From NCBI GenBank assembly GCA_040217575.1, contig JAVJPW010000002.1, forward strand, positions 806,001-870,000: DNA of 64,000 nucleotides, written 5' to 3'. Shown here piece after piece: positions 33,072 through 41,453 of this stretch; the stretch's first letter is position 1, and the number at the start of each line of letters is the position of its first letter. The stretch is from Pacificispira sp040217575 (GTDB lineage: Bacteria > Pseudomonadota > Alphaproteobacteria > UBA8366 > Aestuariispiraceae). The notes beneath the pieces are model-generated. The model was not told the DNA's origin. It ran no database searches and saw only the letters and a program-made list of their open reading frames with translations. A program made the position numbers and the translations under genes.

Positions 33072-34397
33072 ATGTCGTCCTTCTCGGTCTTGCCATTGAA
33101 CGCGTTATCGGCCGTCGAGATCGCTGAAAGGGTACGCAGTGGTACGGTTTCAGAAGATGACATCGTTGAATCCGCCCTTAGACGGATCGCTGAACGAGAC
33201 GAACAAATTCGTGCCTGGGCGTGTTTTCGAAAACCCGGCTCCTCTGCGTTGTACTCGACGGCGTGCCGGAATTCGGAGGGACCGCTTGCGGGAGTTCCTG
33301 TTGGCATAAAAGACATTTTCGATACAGCGGACTTTCCGACGCGATACGGTTCCCGAATCTTTAGTCTCAGGCAGCCGGATTCCGATGCGTTGGTTGTGGC
33401 GCGGCTCCGTTCCGCGGGGGCAACTATTCTTGGAAAAACCCATACGACGGAGTTCGCCTGTTTCGAACCGGCGGCTACTGTTAACCCGATAGATGTCAAT
33501 CGGACTCCCGGAGGATCTTCAAGCGGGTCGGCCGCCGCCGTGGCCGATAAAATGGTTCCAATAGCGATTGGCTCTCAGACGGCTGGATCGACAATCCGTC
33601 CAGCCGCGTTTTGCGGCGTGTACGGTTTCAAGCCGAGCTACGGGCTCGTGCCGCTCGATGGGACAATGCCGTTGGCGCAGAGTCTGGATACCATAGGAAT
33701 CTTCGCGAGAAGCGTCGATGACATCGCCCTCGCAACAAGTGTCCTTTCCGGTGAAAAGACCCTGGGGACTGCCCTCCCCAAAAAACCGGCCGGGATTGCG
33801 TTTCTTAAGGGACCCGCATGGCCGCAAGTGTCCGATGAAACAAAAGGGCTCTTCCAGTCGTTAATGGATCGGCTTGGCTCAGAGGTTCCAACCCGTGAAC
33901 TGGCACAACCCCGTGGGTTTGAACAACTAACGGACGCGCAAAAGATCGTCATGGCGCGGGAGGCCTACAAAAACTTCGCCAGCGTGATCGTGGAAAAACC
34001 AAGCTTGATAAGTGAGAGCTTTCTAAAACTGTGCGAACATGGATCACAGATTTCCGAGTCCGCTTATCGAAAAGCCCTGCTCCTCAAAAATGAAGCGTAC
34101 CTGCACTTCATAGAGTGTCTTGGAGATGGGGAACTCGTCCTGACACCGGCGGCACTGGGCGTTGCGAACCCTGCGTCAGAGGGTACCGGCGATCCGATCT
34201 GCAATCGACTCTGGACTTTCTTGGGAACACCCTGCATTTCCATTCCTGTTCATAGGCCAAAGTCGTTGCCATTGGCGTTTCAAGTCGTTTCTCCAAAAGG
34301 CGCCGACGACCAACTCCTGCGTTCCGCGCAATGGCTTGCTGAAGCGACTTCCACGCTTTCGATTGCGTCTCCGATCGAATTTTCACCGCAGTTCTAA
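33072..34397 (+). CDS. Amidase-signature-family amidohydrolase (second of two)
   Basis: 441 residues from ATG 33072, two bases after the isomerase stop. The triad is Lys80 in GIKDIF, Ser149/150 in PGGSSSGS and Ser173 in QTAGSTIRP. It is clearly different in sequence from the first amidase, so the two probably act on different amides, for instance deformylation and deamination. Neither an alpha/beta-hydrolase NicD nor an isochorismatase-like NicF is seen in this cluster, which leaves these two steps open for the amidases. The assignment to each step is inference. Confidence 0.85.
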   Translation: MSSFSVLPLNALSAVEIAERVRSGTVSEDDIVESALRRIAERDEQIRAWACFRKPGSSALYSTACRNSEGPLAGVPVGIKDIFDTADFPTRYGSRIFSLRQPDSDALVVARLRSAGATILGKTHTTEFACFEPAATVNPIDVNRTPGGSSSGSAAAVADKMVPIAIGSQTAGSTIRPAAFCGVYGFKPSYGLVPLDGTMPLAQSLDTIGIFARSVDDIALATSVLSGEKTLGTALPKKPAGIAFLKGPAWPQVSDETKGLFQSLMDRLGSEVPTRELAQPRGFEQLTDAQKIVMAREAYKNFASVIVEKPSLISESFLKLCEHGSQISESAYRKALLLKNEAYLHFIECLGDGELVLTPAALGVANPASEGTGDPICNRLWTFLGTPCISIPVHRPKSLPLAFQVVSPKGADDQLLRSAQWLAEATSTLSIASPIEFSPQF

Positions 34398-34450
34398 GAG
34401 CCGCCGGTTCCTGCCCGCCAGAAGGAGCTCAATGGAGACTATGAGTATCC

Positions 34451-35059
34451 TTACCCAAACGAGGACGGAATCGATCGAGACAGGATTTCTCCGCCTGGGT
34501 CCATATATCGGGGGCCACCTAAACGCGCTAAGGGCCTCAGCTTCATAGAGTCGATTTTTCCATTCGCGTACAGATCGTCGCGAATGTGGAACATAACGAC
34601 TTCACCGACGAACAACTCCGTACGTAGTGCCCCGAACTCCAATACGCTGTGCAATCTGCACTCCATACTTACGGGCGCGATCGCGATGCGCGGGACACGC
34701 ACATTTCGAGACACCGCTGTGTCGAGACTACCTGCCTCTAACTCACTCACGTCCGAAGGAAACTCCGCCGACGTTTCGTGGAGATCCGAAGCCAGATCGA
34801 CAGATGCAATATTAACAACGAACTCTTTGTTTCGGCCAATGTTGACGGACGTATCTTTCAAGTCCGTGCCCTTCCTGCCGACGCTGATGGCAAGCATCGG
34901 CGGCGAATAACTGACAAAAGTGAAGCAGCTGAACGGGGCTGCATTGACGGTTCCGACTTCGGAAAGGGTTGTGACCCAGGCGATGGGTCTTGGCACGACG
35001 GCACCAACGAGAAGTCGGTAAGCATCGCTAGGTGAAAGTGTGTCCGCAGAAATTTCCAT
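34451..35059 (-). CDS. Flavin reductase-like FMN-binding protein
   Basis: 202 residues with the flavin reductase-like (split-barrel) fold: VVPRPIAWVTTLSEVGTVNA near residue 20, AAPFSCFTFVSYSPPMLAIS, and TSVNIGRNKEFVVNI. It may supply reduced FMN to a monooxygenase or act on a small aromatic substrate. No flavin-dependent monooxygenase partner lies in the window. It is on the strand opposite the amidase operon, 53 bp beyond the second amidase stop, and its start lies 39 bp downstream of the ammonia-lyase stop on the same strand, so it may belong with that gene. Confidence 0.82.
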   Translation of the reverse strand: MEISADTLSPSDAYRLLVGAVVPRPIAWVTTLSEVGTVNAAPFSCFTFVSYSPPMLAISVGRKGTDLKDTSVNIGRNKEFVVNIASVDLASDLHETSAEFPSDVSELEAGSLDTAVSRNVRVPRIAIAPVSMECRLHSVLEFGALRTELFVGEVVMFHIRDDLYANGKIDSMKLRPLARLGGPRYMDPGGEILSRSIPSSFG

Positions 35060-35097
35060 GGTAGGGTCTAATCCGTTTTCGATTGAGCCATTGTGAA

Positions 35098-36627
35098 TCA
35101 GCTTAAAACCGCCAGGTCGGCCTCTTCCAACAGGTGTGCCACTGAACCGTTTCGGACCAGTGAGAGCGAAGCGGCAATCGGTGGTTCAAGCCATTGATCG
35201 AGCGCGAGGGAGCTCACGTCCTTACGGACCATCGCGTGGAGACTTCCAAGTCGTTGTCCGTGTTCTAGCCCTCGGTGATCGCATCCTTCCACGGCAGCCA
35301 GCAATTCAATCGCCAGAATGGCGTCCAAGTTCTCAATCATACCCAATAGACGGCGCGCCCCGTGCGTTGCCATGGAAACATGATCTTCCATGTTTGCGAC
35401 TGTAGGCACATTGTCGACACTCGCCGGGTGGGCGCGCTGCCTGGTATCGGCGACCAAGGCGGCGGCGGAGATTTGGGCGCACATGAATCCCGAATTCAAT
35501 CCTGGCTCGCTTGTCAGGAATGGGGGGAGTCCCGACAAGTTTGAATCCACCATCATGGACAAACGGCGTTCGGATATCGTTGCAATTTCGGAGATCGCGA
35601 GCGCCATGATATCGGCGGAAAATGCGATGGGTTCGGCGTGAAAGTTTCCCCCGGATAGGAACTCCCCTTCTTCCGGGAAATACAGCGGATTGTCCGTAAC
35701 GGCATCCCCCTCGCGCGTCAGGACACCGGTGCAATGGCGCAAGAGATCTAGTGCAGCTCCGATAATTTGAGGCTGACAACGAATGCAATAGGGATCCTGC
35801 TGGCGCTCGATTTCCTGTGAGGCGTGCCGAAAACCGCTGTCTTGAAGGAGGGCTCTATATGCTTTTGCAACATCGATCTGCCCTGTCTGTCGCCGAACGG
35901 CATGAATCCGTTCGTCGAAAGAGTCGGACTTTCCGAGGACGGCCTCGGTCGCTAGAGCGCCGATCACTATTGCGCTTCGCATTGCGCGTTCGGCTTCAAA
36001 CAGCGCGGCCATGGCCAGAGCCGTGGATACCTGCGTCCCATTGACAAGGGCAAGCCCTTCTTTGGCCCTAAGTTCGAGAGGCGAATACCCGATCCGACCA
36101 AGCGCTTCCTTCGCGGAGATTACTTTGCCATTGTGCCGGACGTGCCCGACGCCGATAAGGATAGCCGACATGTGCCCAAGCGGAGCGAGGTCGCCGCTCG
36201 CGCCAACGGAACCCTGCGACGGAACTACCGGCAGCATATCGTTCGAAAGAAGTGCGAGAAAAATCTCGGCGATTTCGACACGGACTCCGGAATATCCTCT
36301 GGCCAAGGTCGATACTTTCAAGGCCAGACACAGCCTTACGACTGGATCGGGAAGCGGCTCACCGACACCAACCGTGGTAGAAAAAATCAAGTTGTGCTGA
36401 AGCTGAGTGAGCTTGTCTTCGGAGATAGCCTGTCCGGCCAAGCTTCCAAACCCGGTCGTCACTCCGTAGATCGGAACGCCCTTTCGTGCATCCGCGGCTA
36501 CGGCCTCCTGGCATCGTCCGATCGCATCCCGTGCGGCATCGGACAGTGTTACCTTGCAGGGTTTAGAGTAAATCTGCCTCCAAGTATCAAGCTCACGGTT
36601 CTCTGCATTTAGTACAATCGTGTCCAT
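35098..36627 (-). CDS. Aromatic amino acid ammonia-lyase, HutH-like (altered selectivity residue)
   Basis: About 509 residues from ATG 36627, which has AAGGA nine bases upstream; a second ATG at 36636 is too close to that site. The MIO-forming Ala-Ser-Gly (residues 143-145) is in GSVGASGDLAPLGH, and Tyr54 in YGVTTGFG is the catalytic tyrosine. In histidine and tyrosine lyases a His sits in the NLVLSHA segment; here the aligned text is NLIFSTTVG, with Thr84. The substrate may therefore not be histidine. No other hut gene is nearby. It is preceded on the same strand by a LysR regulator. Confidence 0.82.
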   Translation of the reverse strand: MDTIVLNAENRELDTWRQIYSKPCKVTLSDAARDAIGRCQEAVAADARKGVPIYGVTTGFGSLAGQAISEDKLTQLQHNLIFSTTVGVGEPLPDPVVRLCLALKVSTLARGYSGVRVEIAEIFLALLSNDMLPVVPSQGSVGASGDLAPLGHMSAILIGVGHVRHNGKVISAKEALGRIGYSPLELRAKEGLALVNGTQVSTALAMAALFEAERAMRSAIVIGALATEAVLGKSDSFDERIHAVRRQTGQIDVAKAYRALLQDSGFRHASQEIERQQDPYCIRCQPQIIGAALDLLRHCTGVLTREGDAVTDNPLYFPEEGEFLSGGNFHAEPIAFSADIMALAISEIATISERRLSMMVDSNLSGLPPFLTSEPGLNSGFMCAQISAAALVADTRQRAHPASVDNVPTVANMEDHVSMATHGARRLLGMIENLDAILAIELLAAVEGCDHRGLEHGQRLGSLHAMVRKDVSSLALDQWLEPPIAASLSLVRNGSVAHLLEEADLAVLS

Positions 36628-36721
36628 CGCGCACATTCCTTCAAAGCTAAGGTCCGGGCAGATATGCTTCGTGCGACTATATAAGTCCAATTATGAATAT
36701 CATTGTTGTGATAACGAATTA

Positions 36722-37603
36722 TTATAATTGGTGCAGCATTTCAGCTAATCTGGGAAGTGCGATATTTGATGAATTCTTGTGGCTTTGGAGAGAGATGACA
36801 AAGGTCGGCTCGACTTGCGCGCTGACCGGGCGAATGGACACGTCCTCCAAGTGGTATCCGCTCATCACGGCCGGGACGATGCCGCAACCAGCCCCTGACG
36901 CGACGAGGGCTAGGATAGACGGAAACGGTATCGTGCTGTCGACAATGTTTGGCGTCGAACCCGCGGCATGAAACATTGCAATAATAGCGTCGAAGGTCTC
37001 CGGTGCTGCGGGCCGAGGAAACATGAAAACTGTCTCGTCGTTTAACTCCGAAGGATCGATCGTTTTCAACTCTGCCAAACGGCTGTTCATCGGCACGGCG
37101 ATACCGATCGGAAGAGTGTAAAGACCGACCGATTGAATGAACGGCGAGTGGGATGGCAGCGTTGTGATCGCAGCATCGATATCGCCGTCTAGGAGCATCC
37201 TCTCTATTAACTCAGCGGAATGGACCAAGAGCTTCAGTTCGACAGAGGGATTCTCGCTTCGAAATCTGCGGAGATCGGACGGCAGCTTGGTCGAAAGGAC
37301 CGCAGAGGAGAGTCCTACTTCCAGAATACCTGTCTTTCCTAACGCGACGTTTCGTGTATCCGCGACCATTCGCTCGGCAAGCTCAAGATACCTTTTCGCA
37401 TGAACAAGGAAGACTTCGCCTGCCGCAGTAATTGATATCCCTTGATTGCCGCCGCGCTTGAATAGGGGGCAGCCGACACGTTCCTCCAGTTTACGGATGT
37501 GCTGGCTAATGGCCGGTTGCGTTGTGTTCAACTCCTCGGCCGCCCGGCCAAAATGGTGCCAGCGGGCAACTTCGACAAAAGAACGAACTAGGCGAACATC
37601 CAT
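36722..37603 (-). CDS. LysR-family transcriptional regulator
   Basis: 293 residues. The N-terminal helix-turn-helix is AAEELNTTQPAISQHIRKLE, and the rest is the usual two-lobed effector domain. It lies 94 bp upstream of the ammonia-lyase gene on the same strand, not divergent as is most common. The AT-rich gap between them (36637-36721) contains several dyad-like stretches suited to LysR binding, but no clear single site could be chosen. It probably controls the lyase and perhaps the flavin reductase. Confidence 0.88.
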   Translation of the reverse strand: MDVRLVRSFVEVARWHHFGRAAEELNTTQPAISQHIRKLEERVGCPLFKRGGNQGISITAAGEVFLVHAKRYLELAERMVADTRNVALGKTGILEVGLSSAVLSTKLPSDLRRFRSENPSVELKLLVHSAELIERMLLDGDIDAAITTLPSHSPFIQSVGLYTLPIGIAVPMNSRLAELKTIDPSELNDETVFMFPRPAAPETFDAIIAMFHAAGSTPNIVDSTIPFPSILALVASGAGCGIVPAVMSGYHLEDVSIRPVSAQVEPTFVISLQSHKNSSNIALPRLAEMLHQL

Positions 37604-38112
37604 CGCAAATCACCAATCGCACTGGATCGAAACAGTGCCGCAAGATTTCGATCCTAAACCTGGATTACTTACTTTCACTCGGCCAAGCATTCGCGGAATC
37701 CCAAGTATCGTTGGCAGGATAGACCCCTCCGCGTAGCGACTTGAGCCGTATACATGTGATTCCCAGGTTCTAATTGCGGAAACCCTGTTAAGGTCAAAAA
37801 ATTCCCTGAAAACAATAGCAGGGAAGCCTATGAAATCTATTTGAATTGAAACGGAATTTAAGGGGATGGGATCTGCGGTGCAGTAAAATGTTCCTGAGTT
37901 CCCTGTATTTTCCCTGCAAAACAGGGAACTCGGCGCTGAGACGCGTTCGCGTTAGACTGCGTCCACCACCATTCAGCCTTTCGATTTTGCCACATGGGCG
38001 TTATCAGGGTAATGGCAAAGGCACCAGCGAACTCGGAATAACCGGATTTTCCGCTGCCGAAGGCTGCCCCCATCAAACGCCTCCGAGCGGTGCCGCTTGA
38101 ATGTCAGACGGT
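37604..38112. other. Gene-free stretch with TTCCCTG/CAGGGAA repeats
   Basis: No gene is visible. Around 37795-37935 short copies of TTCCCTG and CAGGGAA recur, some forming small hairpins such as TTCCCTGCAAAACAGGGAA. Such repeats often lie near decayed mobile elements in alphaproteobacteria (recalled, not checked). A transposase remnant starts immediately after this stretch. I see no promoter that clearly belongs to a neighbouring gene. Confidence 0.35.
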
Positions 38113-38586
38113 TTAGGAGATGCGTTCTAGATTGAAGTGATTATGGATGGCGGCTTGGATTGATGAGAACTTTTGCAGCGTCTGGGCATCTCTAATCTTC
38201 GAGATTGCGCCTTCCCTTCTTCGAAACGGCTGATGCGAGTTTTCCGCACGAATGTTAAGCCACTTTGTGCAGATTAGGCTGTCGGAATTGCCAAGGATCT
38301 TCGTCGTAGCACGATATGAGTGAAGTTGCTCTGTCACGATCTTGGATAGACGACCGAAGCGCCTCGGCACTCGCTTCAAGAAATTCCGCGCAGCTCTTCG
38401 GTCCCGGTATTTTGTTGCGCAGACTTCCAGGACTTCGCCCTGATGATCGACGGCGCACCAAAGGTAGTGCGCTTTGCGATTGACCTGGACGAAAACCTCA
38501 TCGATGCCGGCGCCAGCAGGAAAAGTTTCGGTGGTGGATGCGACGTTTTCTAGTCTCGGCCGCGAACATCGGGCCGAAACGCTCAC
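38113..38586 (-). pseudogene. IS6-family transposase remnant, 3' part
   Basis: Homology starts near GIDEVFVQVNRKAHYLW (from about 38510 down) and continues to the C-terminus (AAIHNHFNLE). The N-terminal helix-turn-helix part is missing. The first catalytic Asp (IDEVF) and the Glu (RAENSHQPFRRRE) remain, but the middle motif reads IVTEQLHSY, so its Asp has become Glu. It is a different subtype from the two complete IS6 copies. It marks the left border of the two-partner secretion island. Confidence 0.75.
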
Positions 38587-38616
38587 ATTTATTTGCTCCC
38601 AAAGCGCTCGCTTACG

Positions 38617-40386
38617 TTAGAAAACCGCATTTACTTCGAACAGCCAGCGCCCGTCCAACCCCAGGATATCGTCGGTTCGGCCGTCGGAATCGCGCGTCAG
38701 CGGCTGTCCGAATAGAATGGACGCGTCAAGATTGTCGAACATCTCAGTCCGAATTCCCCCGCCCGCCGATGCAAGCGTGTCCATATCGTCGGTCTGATAG
38801 TCCACCACCGCGCCGAAATCATAGAAACCGAACAGTTGATAATTGTCGAAATAGGGAATATCGACCGGCGGCGTCCAACGCAGTTCCACCGCCGCCGCGA
38901 CGCCATGGTCACCGGTAATTTCGGACGGCGCATAGCCACGTCCAATGACTGGACCGCCTACACCGAACTCCTCCCCGGATACAAGAGGGTCGGCAGAAAT
39001 CTGGCCCATCGCGGTCGTCATCAGACTAAGCTGATAGGGAAGGTTCTGGATGCGATAGGCCTCACCCGAGAATTTGAGGAAGTCGGTCCGGGCGTTGCTG
39101 CGGGAAAGGGAACTCGAATTGCTGTCGCTATGTCCCAGAATGGGAAGTCCCTTCGTGACCGCGCCGTGTATCAGGGTCAGCCCATCCAGCGTATCCGCGT
39201 AATCCGCCGTGAATCCGGCCTGGATCGTGCGAATATTGTCTTCGAACAATCGCTCCCCCAACAGATCCGTCGACGAGTTTCGAGCGGCGAATGCCCCTTC
39301 CGCTATCAGACTGAAGCTGCGCGATCGGAAAATGGGATAGGAAACCGACAGTTCCGCCGATGCTGACTGACTGACGATATCCAGCGCGTTCAACGTCGAT
39401 CCGGGTTCCGATCGCACAAAGCCGACATTGCCTGTAACGGTCAGCCCTTCGAACCCGATGTGTTCGACATGAGTCAATTCAAAAAAGTCAAGTTCCCGCC
39501 AATCCGAAGCCTCCGCACCAGCACTGGTCATGTAGCTGATCGAATTCTCGCTTCCCGCCCAAAGATTGGCGAACTCCCGAACTTGCGTTCGGGCGCGATA
39601 CGGACCGACGAACCGTGAACCGAAATTGTCCGCGCCGAGGCTCAGTTCGATGTCATCCTGTTCGACCACAAGGACCAGTTCCGAAGCGCCGGGCTGGTCC
39701 GACGCGGGCCGGATGATCGATCGTGCGTCGATGCCCGGAAGGTCATTTGCCAACAGAAGGTAACGTTCCAGGACGGCCATGGAAATCGGACGGGCTTCCA
39801 TGATGCTTTCGGCATATTCATGAAGGTAGACGATATGGGTGTCGGATCCGCCTTCGAAAGAAACGGAGCTGATATAGCCTTCGATCACCTGGATGCGGAC
39901 GATCCCGCCGGAAATTCGCTGCGGCGGCACGATTGCCCGGGAAAGAAAGAATCCATCGGCGCGATAGTGGGCGGTTACCTGCTCTGCAATGTCATAGATG
40001 TCAGCAAGTGCGACTTCCTGTCCCAGCAGGTCTTCATAGAGCGGTAGCAGATCGGCTGTTTCGAAAACGGTGGCACCTTCGATCACCAGACCGCTCAGGA
40101 CGAACCGGACGGTCTCCGCGTTTTCGTCTGGGGCAACCTCTTCCTGTGCGTCACCGGCAGGGGTTTCCGCTTCCGATCTGGGGGCAGGCGCCCTTTGGAA
40201 ACTGTCTTCCAGCCGATCGGCTTCGACACTGCTGGGCACCTGCTGTGCCCATGAAGAGCTGGACAGAACGAAGATGAATGTCGACGACAACAGTATGAAG
40301 AGGATGAAGGCGAACAGTTCGTATAGCTGCAAGAGCCGTGACCTCTTGCACGCGATGCCGCCATTCCCGATGTTCCTACCCAACAT
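38617..40386 (-). CDS. Two-partner secretion outer-membrane transporter, TpsB (ShlB/FhaC family)
   Basis: 589 residues. The N-terminus is a long basic leader with a hydrophobic core ending in SSSSWAQQ, probably a signal peptide; the exact start is uncertain. A proline- and acid-rich linker follows. Then come POTRA domains (VRFVLSGLVIEGATVFETAD; RISGGIVRIQVIEGYISSVS) and a C-terminal beta-barrel ending in Phe, as outer-membrane barrels do. The conserved VGRGYAPSE-like loop reads GGPVIGRGYAPSEITGDHG. It should export the TpsA adhesin encoded at 41454. TpsB and TpsA are transcribed divergently, with a response regulator gene between them. Confidence 0.88.
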   Translation of the reverse strand: MLGRNIGNGGIACKRSRLLQLYELFAFILFILLSSTFIFVLSSSSWAQQVPSSVEADRLEDSFQRAPAPRSEAETPAGDAQEEVAPDENAETVRFVLSGLVIEGATVFETADLLPLYEDLLGQEVALADIYDIAEQVTAHYRADGFFLSRAIVPPQRISGGIVRIQVIEGYISSVSFEGGSDTHIVYLHEYAESIMEARPISMAVLERYLLLANDLPGIDARSIIRPASDQPGASELVLVVEQDDIELSLGADNFGSRFVGPYRARTQVREFANLWAGSENSISYMTSAGAEASDWRELDFFELTHVEHIGFEGLTVTGNVGFVRSEPGSTLNALDIVSQSASAELSVSYPIFRSRSFSLIAEGAFAARNSSTDLLGERLFEDNIRTIQAGFTADYADTLDGLTLIHGAVTKGLPILGHSDSNSSSLSRSNARTDFLKFSGEAYRIQNLPYQLSLMTTAMGQISADPLVSGEEFGVGGPVIGRGYAPSEITGDHGVAAAVELRWTPPVDIPYFDNYQLFGFYDFGAVVDYQTDDMDTLASAGGGIRTEMFDNLDASILFGQPLTRDSDGRTDDILGLDGRWLFEVNAVF

Positions 40387-40502
40387 TGTTGCCTCCAGAT
40401 CATCTGCTGAAATCAGCCGGTTCCTGAAGGCCGTAATCTATCTCGCACACTCGTTATGGGAGAGTCTGCATTCGTATCTTCTAATTATGCGTTGGTATAG
40501 TT

Positions 40503-40522
40503 GGGGCGCCGTCTGGCGCCCC
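40503..40522 (-). terminator. GC-rich hairpin after the response regulator gene
   Basis: GGGGCGCC and GGCGCCCC form a perfect 8-bp stem with a 4-base loop (GTCT). It lies 10 bp past the response regulator stop on the minus strand and ahead of the TpsB start. No T-run follows on that strand, so it may only reduce read-through into the TpsB gene. Confidence 0.45.
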
Positions 40523-40532
40523 ACAGGTAGGA

Positions 40533-41231
40533 TCAGCGCGCGGAAAGGTACGCCGCAGCCGCTTGTGTGCGGTTTCGGACACCCAGCTTCCGGAACACAC
40601 CCTGGGCGTGAACCTTAACCGTGATTTCCGCGATATCGAAGTCGCGGGCTATTTCCTTGTTGGACTTGCCTTCGGAAATAGCCACCAGAACCGCGGTTTC
40701 GCGGTCGGTCAGGTCGTCCAGAGAGGAATCGTCCGATCCAGACCCATCAGCCGCTTCCGCAAAGTCATTCGCGGATGCAGGCAGTGTCCGATTTTCCATT
40801 GGCATCGCCCCGACATGCTTGGTTCCGTGAACCATGCCGTCCAGAATCAGGGACGGAACATAGGTTTCGCCGGCCAGCACCAACCTGACGGCGCTGACGG
40901 CCGCGTCCACGCCCAGTGATTTCGGCACGAACCCCTTCAAACCGCAGCGAAGCGCGTGCAACGCCACCGAAGCCTCTTCGACGCCGGTCAGGACGATCGT
41001 GCGGCTTTGCGGATATGCCCGTGCTATGTCGACAGCACACTCGACGCCCCTCATGCCCGGCATGTGAAGGTCCAGAAGCAGGACATCGTAGGCAATGCCG
41101 CTTTCAAGACGGCTTTGAGTTTCCTCACGATTCGCCGCCTGATCGACACGTCCGCCGGGAAATCTTGCTTCCAGGACCGTGGCGAAAAGTTCCCGTACAA
41201 GGGAATGATCATCTGCAATCAGAATGTTCAT
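40533..41231 (-). CDS. NarL/FixJ-type response regulator (no cognate kinase adjacent)
   Basis: 232 residues. The receiver domain has the acidic pair Asp7/Asp8 (IADDHS), the phospho-acceptor Asp54 in LLLDLHMPG, and Lys in VPKSLG. A roughly 35-residue polar linker joins it to a LuxR-type helix-turn-helix (LTDRETAVLVAISEGKSNKE to VKVHAQGVFRKLGVRNRTQA). It lies between the TpsB gene (same strand) and the TpsA gene (divergent), so it likely controls adhesin expression. No histidine kinase gene is adjacent. Confidence 0.9.
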   Translation of the reverse strand: MNILIADDHSLVRELFATVLEARFPGGRVDQAANREETQSRLESGIAYDVLLLDLHMPGMRGVECAVDIARAYPQSRTIVLTGVEEASVALHALRCGLKGFVPKSLGVDAAVSAVRLVLAGETYVPSLILDGMVHGTKHVGAMPMENRTLPASANDFAEAADGSGSDDSSLDDLTDRETAVLVAISEGKSNKEIARDFDIAEITVKVHAQGVFRKLGVRNRTQAAAAYLSAR

Positions 41232-41453
41232 TGTTCGCTACCCAACCCAATTTTTCGAAATCGTTGCAGACCATACTGTCGTATAAGTTTTAATTAATCC
41301 TTAATCAGAAGTGGTTTTTTCGAGAAAACTGAACGTAACCCATGGGCTGGGTGCATTTGGTGCCGCAACCTACCTATACCTATGCAGATTGGGCAATCCG
41401 CGCCTGTCCCCTTACCATCGTAGATAGAGTTACGAGACCAAGGGGCGATCGAT

